64,000 nucleotides of DNA from Odontesthes bonariensis. Lineage: Eukaryota; Chordata; Actinopteri; Atheriniformes; Atherinopsidae. Every line of letters starts with the position of its first letter. Positions within the stretch are counted from its first letter, which is position 1. The stretch covers positions 24,734,697-24,798,696 of the forward strand of contig NC_134509.1 in the NCBI RefSeq assembly GCF_027942865.1. Reading direction: 5' to 3'. The notes under the pieces are model-generated. The model was not told the DNA's origin, did no database searches, and was given only the letters and a program-made list of their open reading frames with translations. The translations under genes and the position numbers were made by a program. Positions 11,677-23,488 of this stretch are shown in pieces.

Positions 11677-12610
11677 TTTCTACTGAAAACACTTTATATA
11701 TTTAGTTATCATCTAACAGTTAATCACCATGACAACCATCCATTTTACTTTTAAACTATACTTTTTTACTTGCATACAAAAAAAGAAACGCTTCCTATTT
11801 GTTTACAGTATTGTGTCCATGTTGTTTTAAGTTGTAAAATACCCCCCCCCCCCCCTTATTCATGTAATAATGAATACAAATACACACTGGTATGATAAAA
11901 CATAATTTACTTAAAAAACAGTGATAGTTATCACCCTAAAATAATTGAGAAAAAAAAAGTACATTTACAGTAATAAAACACACCCACATGATCCAAAGTT
12001 CACCTATGACATACATACTAATAAAATAATTGTATTAAAACTAATAAAAAGTAATAAAAACTGTTTGTTCACAGTTTGTATGAAAGTGCTTTTTCAGGAT
12101 AAAGGCTGAAATCTGCTACTCTGCCCGTTTTGTTATGTTCAGAATCAGGTGGATGCTGCTCGGTTAGCTTTCTAAAACTCACAGGTTTTCATTTCTCTTC
12201 CTATCTTGTGCCACATGAACTTTTCTGGAGTTTCTAACGGCCTCACAAAGATCACTGTCTGACTTCACGTTGCTTTGTTCAGACAGCTCATCTATAAAAA
12301 GTGTTCGTGACAGCTTCGTTCCTTTGCTCTTTTAATACTCCTGTTCCTAACATTGAGCAAAATTCTGCTTCCACCACTGCACGATGCTCTTGATTTCTTG
12401 TCTTTTCCTGTTATTATTCCAGTTATTAAGGTTGAAGAATCCTCAGAAGCTCAGAGAATTGAGGAAATATGTCTTGTGGAAGTTGAACTGCCTTAATACG
12501 CAGAATCCTGGAGAATGAGAACAGAGGAAGTAAGCAGCAGCCATGATGTGTATTACGGGAAATAGTGACTTTGATGCTCTTTTTGCTCATCTTCACAACC
12601 CCTCACAGGT

Positions 12611-15600
12611 TCAAAGACCGACCTGACTGGCGAGTCTTCTTGCGGGGGTTCGTTTCTGCTCGTGGATGGACTGAAGCCGAGTGATCAGGAACTTTTTATC
12701 TTCACCTTCCTGAGCAGAGACATGACAAGGAGGAGGCGAACAGGGTTCATCAAAAAGCAGAGAGTTTGGAAAGCATTTCTTTTCACTTAAGAACATCTGG
12801 ATCTGCTTTACAGTTTGCGGTCTTTAGAAACAGCGCGACTGAAAACAGAGTTGTGCCATGTCTTACGTTTTCTATCTGCTCCTGCAATAAACTGATGATC
12901 TTTCTTTGACCGTCGACCACCTGACTGTGGAAGTAGATGACGATCCTGGAAAGAAAACACAGAGAGACCATTACATCCAAAGCCTGACATGACAACGCTG
13001 TCCACAATAATACCACAGCGTTATAGTAATGAACTGTTTCACGAAACAGTTAATGATCTGCTCTAACCCTGGACCACCCTTAGCAGCGATGTGTGTGTGT
13101 GCTCACAGAAAAATGCCGGCTCCCACAAACAGGAAAAAAGGATGTTCCACCAGGTAGGTGTGAGCCCTGGCCAGCAGGGACAGGTTCGGGTTATCTTTTT
13201 CCAGTTCTGCCACCCAGTGTTTTCCCGCCTGGAACATCGTTTTGAGGTTGCGGAACGGGCCGCACGAAGTTGATGGAGTGATGCTGAGAACGAGAGACGC
13301 GTTAAAACTATGTAAAAGAAAACAAAACAGCTGAATGACGTCACAGTTAATAAACCTATTTCTTATTCTGGGTGTTTACTTGAAGGGGAGGTTCGTTTTT
13401 TTTTTAAACCTGGACCTTATTTCTGGTAAGTGATAAACCTCAATTTGGAAAGGAGCCACATGAGAAGAAACGTTAACATTTCTTCACTTTTTAAGCGTCT
13501 TCAGTTGTGTTTTTTGTATTCTTTTCACATGTCAATAACACCCAAAAACACTATATAAATCCAGGCGTAAAGTCAGATTATGAAGACTTTCCCTCCATTT
13601 GAGGAGAAAAAGGTGTTCCCCACGATCGCTTATGTTGCAGGATTTTTAGTTAAGTATAGACTACTTGCTACAGTCGAGGAACAAGAGTTTGAGTAGTGAC
13701 AACCCTCATGCCAATATGCGATAATCAGCAGGACTACAGACGGTTCTCTACCACATTACAGTCTTATTGGTCTGTTGTGAGACTATGTTGCACAGCAAAA
13801 TCTGCAACCTGCATGAGTGCGAGTACCTCCACATGGTGTACGTGACACACACAGAGGCGCCGAGGAATGAGGGGAAGCAGAGGAGAGTGATGAAGATGGT
13901 GGTCATCTGGCTGACTCTGTATGGTCTCCTGGGAGACTGACAGTTCATCATCACACTGCTCTGCGGGGAGAATAAACACAGGCTGGTGTCAGTCGCATCG
14001 AGGCCAGCTACGAGAACTCCAACGTGAGAGGAGGTTTGAAACCACTGCGTGTTAAAACTTAAGTCAAGAATTAACTTTTAGCTCAAGATAACCAAAACAA
14101 GATTGCATTTTGGAGATAAGAACACATGCTGAACAGTTTATACAACACATGCTACAGTATTACTACAGCACTGACAGCAATGAAAACAAATCCAGGGTCA
14201 AAAGAGATAAGTTTCTTAAGCAGTCCAACAGCCTGGATGTTTCATTTGATTAAACATGAACTAAAAAGTACATTTAAGTTTAAATTTAACTACCATCTTG
14301 ATGTAGAAGAGCAGCAATAGTTTTAGTATTTGCATGGCAGGTAGGAGGGGAGTGAAGAGAACACCTAGCCTGGAAAAAAACAACAACAAAGGCATTCTCA
14401 TCACCAGAAAACAGTCACAATGATTTGACTTCACTTAGCGTGATTGTGTGTATATGTTAACAGCATGGTGTGTACCAGGCTAATGTCTGTCCATAGATGA
14501 GGTCCAGAACGTTCCTGGGAATATCAAACACTGGTTTCCTTCTTCTCTTCAGGACTTTCTCTGAGAACAATCTGCAAACAGCAAGAGAATTAAAAGGAGA
14601 ATTAGTTTCAAAGTCACCAAAGATCACAACTATACAGGACCTTCTAGTTGGGTTTTTATCCAAATGTATCACAAATTTCAAGAAAAAAATAACTATCAAC
14701 AAAAGCAAATAAATGTTTATTTTTAATCAGATTTTGTCCTTTTCCATTAACCTTCATTTGAACACCGCAGGCTCAAATATTCCAACCAGCAGTTCATATT
14801 TGGAAACAATAAGTCAAATGTGCATAAAAACTGCTTGATGGAAACGCAGCTATCAATAGATGACCCACCTCCAAAGGAACTCCCCAAACAAGGCATCTAA
14901 CAGAGTGAAGATGAAGTCCATGAGAAGGAAGCGATAAAGCTCCTGACCAACAAAACTCTCCCAGCACTGAGTTCGAATCAGACAGAACAAAGTCAGCGTT
15001 TAAACAAGCGACAGCTCGTATTCTTCCCGGCCGCAACACACAGGTTTGCCTCATCACTGGAGTTACCTTAAGTCCAATGCTGTTGGGGTCAGCGGCCACC
15101 CGACCCAGCCAGTGGTAGCAGAGAACTGCAAGCACACTCACTTTCAGCAACAAGTTCCTGCAAAACACGGGCAGCAACAAATATGTTGAGAACCCAACCC
15201 ATCCATCCTGCATCAGCCCTGTTCGACAAACATCAACTGCCATGCTCGTACCGGCCAAGAGCGACGTATGTGCGCACAGAGGGAGAGTCGTAGGCCTCCA
15301 TCCAAGCCACAAGGTTGAACAGGCCGGGCAACAGCTGGTTGATGAGGGACACCAGAACAGGCAGGGCCAAAAGCCTGGCCTCCCTCACTGCGGAGCACTT
15401 GGTAATATTAACATTTTGCTTCAAGTCCTGTTGAGGAAAGAGTGCGACCCAAAGACAGATAAGTTCCTCCTCTGAATGTAACTGCTGGTTGTCTGTCCTT
15501 CTGTCTTCACACTGTCACAAAATGACTGCTTACAATATTAAAACATATTTCCCAGATTTGCATTGAACGCTTACTCCGAGTTTTTTCTCCCCACTGTCAA

Positions 15601-18600
15601 TAAAAGCTTGCTGATGGGAACTGTTACATTTCTCTCTGTGACACCGTTAATAAAAAGTAAAGTTGAGAAGACGTATGTCAACATTTGGTGCTGACAAATA
15701 GGCAGAAATTAATTCGACTGCCTTGCCACCAAGACTTCTTATCTGAAACTACCACTAGAGGTCACCAGTGAAGAGGGAATTTTCCCATTAAATGGTGGAA
15801 ACTCATTAATCAGCAGTTTGTGAGATAAGTAATCTTTAGCCCCTTTCACACTGCGACCCGCTACCTTAGCGGGTCCAAATTGCACCTTCGACCCGCGTCG
15901 AGCAATGTGAACGCTTGGCGTGTTGGTGACCCGTGTCGCCTGAAGCCGAGTTCAGGGGGCGTTGCCTAGTGGCAGAGCGTCACACGAAACACATAAAATG
16001 CTGGGCGTGTACTGACGTAGGCACAAGCCATGCGCCGGAGGTAGGGTTAAATACACCTGTCTGCATCAAATTTTTCAAACAAACGATGGCGGGACACCTT
16101 GAAAACTCGTTTTTGCAATGCAGTTCATGGAGATGTTACTTTACGGTGCGTGGGAAACCGCGCTCTCCCATCTTTCTCGCCAGCCCTTCCAGCAGAGGTC
16201 CATCTTTCACCGTCCCCGACATGTGGCGGTAAATAACGTCCTGTGTTCGGGGGCTGAGGAGCTCGCGGACCTCCTTGTCTCCCCAGTTGGCCATATTAAA
16301 AAATGTCTCCAACTTGATGTAGACTAAAACAGAGTAAAACTTGTCCTCACCTGTCGCTGTTGTTCTGAATCAGCTGTCCATTCTGTCTTTTAAACTCCTC
16401 ACGTCACGCCCACGTCCGACCCGCGTCGATTGCGTTCACATCAAACTCGGCTCGGCAAAAAGACTAGGGTCCGGCGCGGGTCGAAAGGCGAGTCGAGTTG
16501 ACGCGGCAGCCCGGGTCGGCAGTGTGAACGCAACAGCGGACACGCTAAATTCGCGACTTAAGCGCGGGTTATTCGGCAGTGTGAAAGGGGCTACTGATTT
16601 GCTTAAATATAGCAGTAGGAATTATGCTGATGTTCATGTGAAACATACAGACTAATGACTACAACAGAAAGGAAAACAAGCTACTCATCCTCACATGGTG
16701 CATAAATTCAGAGAAGTAATAGATCGCAATCACACAGCCGGTGATGCCTGCGATGCAGATTGTCCACGCCACGCCATGAACCATCATCCTCCAAAACTTC
16801 TGGCACTTTGTGTTTGTGACGCTTTTATGATTTACCTCTGCCAACAACTCCTGAGAGAAAGGGAAAGAGTTCAAAACGGGAAAAGAACGAGTTTGATCAT
16901 CACATTCCTGCCTGCCAATTATGTGATAGAAAAGAAAACAAAGAGGATGGAAGGATGTATTTTTGTACAATTAATTGTCTGAATGAGTGTGTTTACATGT
17001 ACCTTGAGCTGCGTGCAGATATTTTCAGACATGAGTTTGACCGAGTTGTTCTTGATAACCTTGAAGTCCCAGGAGCAGAAGGCTTTTACTGCCAAGATAT
17101 TCTGAGACTTATCAATTCTGAAGCTCTGACTTAACGACTTTGACATGCTGTTGGGTTAAAGATGTAAACATGAGACACGTGTACGATGAAACAGACCCAA
17201 GGACAGTATATATCTACCTGAATCAGTTTTAAAGTTTAATCATCTCTCAAAGGAAAACAAAAACTACCTGTACACAAGGATGATACACGTGATGAAGAAG
17301 GCCATTCCTATTGTGAAGAAATAGGCTAGCGGCATGTTGTAAGAGAGGTGCTTTGTTGTGCAGTCCAGGCTGGTTGAAGTAGTGACGGACACATTCTGCC
17401 CTCCACCTTTATCGCTGCAGCTCTTATTTAATTTGTAGTTACAGTAGTATCCATAATACAACAGCGTGTCATCGAAATAGCCCTGAAATAGAAAGAGGTG
17501 GGACAGATGTTAGGTTTTACGTTCAGTTCTTCTTTTTAAAAAGAGCATTAATATGTGCCAACGCTGTGTTAAATCTACAACAGGCAGAAAAAAATATAAT
17601 AAACAACCAAACGTAGAAAGAGTAAATGTAAAGACATCAAAACTTTCTCCTGGCAGGTTTTAAAGGATAAGACCGGTTTTTTGACATTGGGCCCTTGATT
17701 TCACATTATAACATGATGTTCTACTCACCCCTGCTTGTTGTTGGTCATTTGGAGCTGTTCCGAAGATATTCGCGAGGCGTCTGGCTGCTCTCTTGAGATA
17801 TTCGGCCATGAAACGGTTTCCTATGGGCAAGCTTATACAGGCACAAACTATGCTGTTTATAATTTATTAATTACTGTACACTAGCACTGATAACGTGGAG
17901 GTGCGTCGCTTACTTAAAAAAATCCGGGTTACTAATTTTGAATTTTAGCCGAATGAATAAAGAGGCAGCAGGTCTGTGGGCTGTCTGTGGTAGTAGCATG
18001 ACGATGACGTCAGTAACACCCACTTTACGACAAAAAAAATCAAAATTACAGTAACCCGGATTTTTTTAAGTAAGCGACGCACCTCCACGTTATCAGTGCT
18101 AGTGTACAGTAATTAATAAATTATAAACAGCATAGTTTGTGCCTGTATAAGCTTGCCCATAGGAAACCGTTTCATGGCCGAATATCTCAAGAGAGCAGCC
18201 AGACGCCTCTCGAATATCTTCGGAACAGCTCCAAATGTTCAACAACAAGCAGGGGTGAGTAGAACATCATGTTATAATGTGAAATCAAGGGCCCAATGTC
18301 AAAAAACCGGTCTTATCCTTTAAGAATCTCCACAAATCTGAACTGTGACCAAAATGTTCAGAATTGATTAACATGTAACAAGTGGAAAAATGTAGTCAGG
18401 CTACATGTCACCATCTGTGTTCTTGGTTTCTGTATCTCACTGTTCTGGTTTAGTGGATATTTTAATTAAACTTACTTCCTGTTCTTGTTTTACATCTGGA
18501 TTCATTTAGCTAATCACCACCACCTGCCTTTTGTTTGCCATTTGCAGCATTAATTTCAGTAAAAGGCTCGTAACTTTTTGCTTAGTTAAATCCAGGTGAC

Positions 18601-21600
18601 AACTTTCTGCTTTTTTTGGCCAGGCGGTGTAATGTTACTGAATTTTAACAGTTTCTCTTTTCACAGTATTCTACACCAATGTGAACAAGTTAGCGTACTT
18701 CTCCCCAAAAGACCCCCACAAGTCTACACACTGGAACTTTAAAGATTTCAAGCTTATCAAGGAAGTAGTGAGAGTAGTGAAAAACTGAAGCCTCACTGCG
18801 TTTGAGGCGGTGTTAAAACAGAGTACCACCACAGCACACAGCTTACCGCACCGGTGAGGAGCTCCAACCCCAAGAAGGAGCATCTTTCTGCAGGCTGCGC
18901 TGGAGGATGCATTGCCTGAGGCAGCACCAAGAAGGCACCCGTGACCAGGGACAGAAAGACGTTGAAGAAGAGCAGTTTCTTGAGGAACAAGAAGTATGAG
19001 AGGACTCCAGTGCCGAAACGTCCACTCACTCTCTTGAGCGCCAATTGCCACAGCTGGAGGGAGTGCAGGAAGGACAACCAGCTGTACCAACTCTGTCTCA
19101 CAGCCTGGGAGAGATAACAAGGGAGAGCAGGTGGAACAAAAATTAAAATCACTGTAGCAGTGCAAGGCAAAGTACACATGCGTTTGTGGTTTTGTGAGTC
19201 AAAAGTCATAAATGCTTGGGCAACAGAGCAATTAAAAGGCTTGATTGCAACACCCACAGGAAAATAGAAACCCCTGCTGACACCATAGCAGCTTTAGCAA
19301 AGAATGAATCGTGCCGTCTTACGAGTCTGTGTGTGTTCAAACGTCGCATTTTTCATCAGAATTCACATGATATTCACGGCACACATTCAGTAAACATCAA
19401 CAATGTCTAAAAACTAGGACAGCCGTGAGACTTTAACGTCCAGAAGAAGTCTAAAACTAATAAAAGACAGCGTGGTTACAAAGACTACACTATTCATATG
19501 TTACCATGACTACAAAGAATATTTAAGCTGTCTTGGGATCTGTTTCAAATTGCTTAAATGATTAAATAGTTCACGCCAGAATCATTTCAGTACCTGAGAG
19601 TGCTGCTGAAACCTCCCGAAGTTTTGTTTTGCAATAAATCATTAAAATATTAGCAGCAGTACTTTTCCCCACCATAGAAAACCCGTCACACAAACACCCA
19701 CGATCCTCTAAAAGACCTGAAAACATACCATCTAATCACTGCTCACTGACTGTTTTTTCTCCAAATCAATATGATCCAAACTTAATTCTGAGTTGCTGTG
19801 ATTTGGTAAGATCCCACGTTGTATTTCTAACTTTTAAAAAGGATGTGCTGCGCAGCAGAGGCTGAATAAGTGGCCTTAAAGGACCATTTCGGTCGTTTAC
19901 AACATCCAGCTGTATTGCCCAATCTACCCATGATTTAGCCATAGCAAAGACGCAAAAAAATGTCATCCGACCCTGACAGTGTTGCTTGCATGGAGATTTC
20001 GGACTGACAACATAGCCATGGGGGCATCAATTTATATTGTGTTTTAAACGCTATTTTTATACCTCTTCTACAGCTCCAAACAACATAACACTTACGTGGT
20101 AGTGAGTAGAGGGTCCCTAAAGCCAAACCGAAGTGTCCAGAGGTCTTCATGTGGTCGGATATAGAGTCCAGAATGAATTTAATCAAGCCAGTACCTGCTC
20201 TCAATCAGAGCCTCTTCCGTCAACATGAGGCTATCTCCCGCGAGACATCACGTCACGTGACATTTCAAAATTCCAACCTGTTAGTAAGCTAGGCTTTGCT
20301 GTTGCATACAACTTCATTTCACTTTCGAAAGAAATACTGGACTATGTTTGTAAAAAGAACGGCAACGAAATTGTGACTTTCCAGAGCGAGTTACTCCACA
20401 CTCGGCAATCAACTACGGACTCACGTGACGTGATGTCTCGCGTGAGATAGCCTCCTGTGGACGGAAGAGGCTCTGATTGAGAGCAGGTACTGTCAGGGTC
20501 GGATGACATTTTTTTGCGTCTTTGCTATGGCTAAATCATGGGTAGATTGGGCAATACAGCTGGATGTTGTAAACGACCGAAATGGTCCTTTAAAAAGTCA
20601 AACTTTTTATCTCAGTTATCGATAAACACGGAGGGCTATTTTTTAACTCATTCTGCTGATTAAGAACAGATTCAAAAGACTCCTGAGGTGAGCGTGCTTT
20701 ACCAACTCCTGTTTCCGTGTTGTCCATTTCAGATGTTGTGCAGAGGTTAACGGAAGTAAAAACAGAAACTGTATCTTGATAACTTGCCAGCAATAGGGGG
20801 ACACAGTGCCTTAAAGAAACAAGTAGAAGGACACAATGATGTTGCTGGAAGTTTAACTAACTTACTATGATGATGTAATACTTGAGTCGACTCCAACAGG
20901 GAAGCTTACTGGCAGAAAGCGTGTGTTTTTCCTTTTGTAATGCCAACCTCCTGTGTGGAGAAACAAAGAACGGGAATTCAGACAGATACATTAAACCAAC
21001 ATCATCTAAACAGGAGGATGTTGTAATTACCTGAGTTCACACTTCTCGGCCACACTCAGAGGCATCTCTCGGAGCATCCTCACTCTGTCACCCACGGACA
21101 GGTTCTGCAGGTTGTTCACCAAGCGTTCCCTCTTACTCACTGTAATACACGCAACAGCAATGTTTACATAACAAACCTATCAGAATGCTCTGAGCTCCTA
21201 TTTTGAATGTTTGATCACCACCAGAGATTAGACTGCTAAGACATATGCCTCACTCTCTGTGCCCTCTGAGTCTACAGTGTCTGCCTCCATGCCGTAGCCT
21301 CGTATGCTCGGTCTGGCAGAGCGAGAGAAGTCTCGGATGGCCGGTCTGCTCTGCCTGCGCCTCCGAAGTTGCATGGTCCTGTTGTAGTACTGAGAGATGA
21401 TGGCTCCCCTGCTTCGGCCTGGCAGAGAAAAAGGATCAGCGCCATTTACATCCTCGCAGACATTACAATATTAATGAACAACTTCCCAACTTTTTGTTCT
21501 GAACACTCTTGAACAGTGTTTGAATAAGTAAAATTGAAAGAAAAAGCAGTTATAATCACAAATTAAATAGAAGAAAAATCAGGGAACAACCCGAAACAGC

Positions 21601-23488
21601 CAGCTATTTTTACATGGGAGCTAATTGTAACACGTGACTTGTTGATACCCTTGATATTTTGTAAGTTAAACACCAAAAGATAAACTGTTGTTGCCATTTG
21701 TGTTTCAGATTCTTAAACAAAAGCAAATAAACCATGTAGCAAATCAGAAAAAATATGCTAGGGCACCTAACCTGCCACAGACAGGAAACTGACTAATTGT
21801 TTCCTCAGTTGCTCAGTTGCTACATGTTTCGTTTATGCTCAACTTGTGCACTCAAGCACCAGCAATGCCAGGCTAAGTGGTTTCATAGCTCTAACCTATG
21901 CTGATATACCATCTCCTTTGACTTGTGGTACAACAGAGCTCCTTCAGCCAAAACAAATCAGTGAACAAACCGTATTTGTTTTCAGACTTCATGTACAATT
22001 CTCAGGAACAGTAATGTGAATCACGTTGTTTTTTTTAACTGGATGAAGACCGTGACATATTTAAGTGATCTTCAATGTAAAAACTGCCAGGTCTTACAAA
22101 ATAATTTGCTGTTCTACCCTCTAAGATTATGCTGAATCACTGCAGCTGAGTCCACACATCAGCGGAAAGGGATGCAATCTTTATCAATCAGCAGCTTTCA
22201 CTTGAAGCAAGCAAAGTCTGAGCAGTTTGTTCTTTTTTTTGGCAAGGAATACATCGATACTCTTAAGAGAATTTTTAAATATACTACAGTTAATTCTGGC
22301 TTTATTTCACCTATACTCACCAATGGTGCGACTGGGCATGGAGGAAAGGACCTTCAAGGTAGCTGAGGACCAGCGCTCAGCAAAGAGGGGGTCACTTTGA
22401 CTTCCGTCCCTCTCCAATCCCACGTCACTTTGTCCCCTCCTCCGGCCCCCAAACTCACGATCAGGGCTCGACAGATGCGCCACACTGTCTGTTGAAAAAT
22501 ATTTCTTTAGCTGTATGACCCAACATTTTAATCAGAAAAATGACCAATTGTGCTGTGAAGTAGAAAAATAACATCAGAAAATGTCAGTAATAACAATGAT
22601 GTGTAATTGTTGTGCATTTAGCTCAGCTGGGACATGTAATTAGCATAACTTATGCATTTAAACTCATTCAGATTTAAAGAGAATATCATCACATTTTTAG
22701 CGTAGATAGAAATAACACAAGAATCCCAAAATTGCACCTGATGTTAATGTATTCAGATCCTGCTCTTTATCACAAATGAATATTACACTGACACATTTGA
22801 GCTTTAATGCTAATCGATCACACGCAGAGACCGTGTTTTCTCAGACCAGTTACCTTGACCCTCTTCTTCCAGTGCTCTCTGCAGCTGCTGCAGCTCAAAG
22901 GCATCAGATAGGTCTTCATTGTGACTCTGCTCTGCGATCAGTTCGTTGAACGAGTCATGAACACCCTCTTCATCTGCTGGGCTCCTAACAGAGGGACACA
23001 TAGGCAAAAGAACTGATTAAAATGAAAGAAATAGGCTAAATCTATAGGCATGTTTCAGTGTTCCATCTTACTACAGCAAGTGGGGTAAAAATACAGGAGA
23101 GAGAGTCCAGTTCCCTTTGACTTCTGAGTAGATGACACAGGAAGCAAACACACACAGTCAAACATGGGCTCACCCAAACATGAAGCTTTTCTATGAGGAC
23201 AGTGAACTGGAGATTAGCAGCTGGTTACACTGTGAAAATAAAAGCATGCATGAAAGCTCTGGGACAGAGTACATCATGTTCCGCCTTCCCGTTTAATCCT
23301 CCCCCTTCCTCCTCCTCTCTCTCACGTCCTGTATGTTAAGTTATGTGCACTAATCTGACAGCTACATGATAAACAAAACTAACTACAAGAGGAAAAAGAT
23401 GAAACAACAGAGAGGCCTGTGATAAGACTTACTCCAATCCAGCTTCTATGAGGGGGTGGTTCAGGTCAAAGTTAACATTTCGAGCCAT
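12611..23488 (-). CDS. tmc6: tmc6 (EVER1), transmembrane channel-like protein 6
   Basis: Nineteen coding exons on the minus strand: 23433-23488, 22854-22984, 22321-22488, 21254-21418, 21031-21139, 20866-20950, 18847-19104, 17268-17482, 17003-17147, 16695-16850, 15252-15427, 15067-15157, 14869-14966, 14476-14571, 14294-14369, 13827-13960, 13107-13283, 12867-12945, 12611-12709. They give 837 aa (human about 805). Strong TMC6 matches in order: [70 protein letters not shown], the TMC motif [13 protein letters not shown] (about 586), [38 protein letters not shown], and the C-terminal [19 protein letters not shown]. Multiple hydrophobic segments are visible. In mammals TMC6 sits in the ER with TMC8 and CIB1 and is linked to zinc balance and epidermodysplasia verruciformis. 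The gene is divergent from tmc8. Two long palindromic elements sit in introns 6 and 7. Confidence 0.96.
15838..16592 (-). mobile_element. Harbinger-like non-autonomous element with a SANT-type protein fragment
   Basis: Sixteen-base inverted repeats AGCCCCTTTCACACTG lie at 15838-15853 and 16577-16592. The element sits in tmc6 intron 10 and is strikingly GC/CpG-rich compared with the flanks. A minus-strand frame, 16294 down to 16136, encodes 52 residues ([15 protein letters not shown]... [20 protein letters not shown]), the pattern of the Myb/SANT-like DNA-binding protein that PIF/Harbinger elements carry beside their transposase. It stops early, and no transposase is present. Assignment to Harbinger rests on this fragment and the repeats; I could not establish a target duplication. 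Confidence 0.65.
17664..18319. mobile_element. Foldback DNA element with ~277-bp near-perfect arms, flanked by TTAA
   Basis: The element begins AGGATAAGACCGG and ends with its reverse complement, between TTAA at 17660-17663 and TTAA at 18320-18323. The left arm (17664 to about 17940) and right arm (about 18041-18319) are reverse complements with only a handful of differences, around a 100-bp spacer. TTAA target sites suggest piggyBac or Kolobok mobilisation. Each arm holds an outward-facing ATG frame of about 27 codons ([17 protein letters not shown] in the right arm) followed by GTGAGT, resembling a first exon with splice donor. The element lies in tmc6 intron 7. The small divergence of the arms points to recent insertion. 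Confidence 0.85.
19880..20589. mobile_element. TTAA-flanked palindromic DNA element in tmc6 intron 6
   Basis: TTAA at 19876-19879 and 20590-20593 flank AGGACCATTTCGG and its reverse complement. The outer inverted repeats span about 102 bp (19880-19981 and 20489-20589). A second, inner inverted pair (20191-20264 and about 20420-20490) abuts the right outer repeat directly but is separated from the left outer repeat by about 210 bp. The simplest reading is a long palindrome whose right arm lost that segment. No transposase is encoded. Confidence 0.8.

Noticed and set aside
11842-11855. Run of 14 C as a possible functional element
   Set aside because: Simple homopolymer in non-coding DNA, without supporting context.
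18671-19177. Minus open frame of 168 codons across tmc6 exon 7
   Set aside because: It is in the wrong frame; the true tmc6 frame in this exon is the one giving [16 protein letters not shown].
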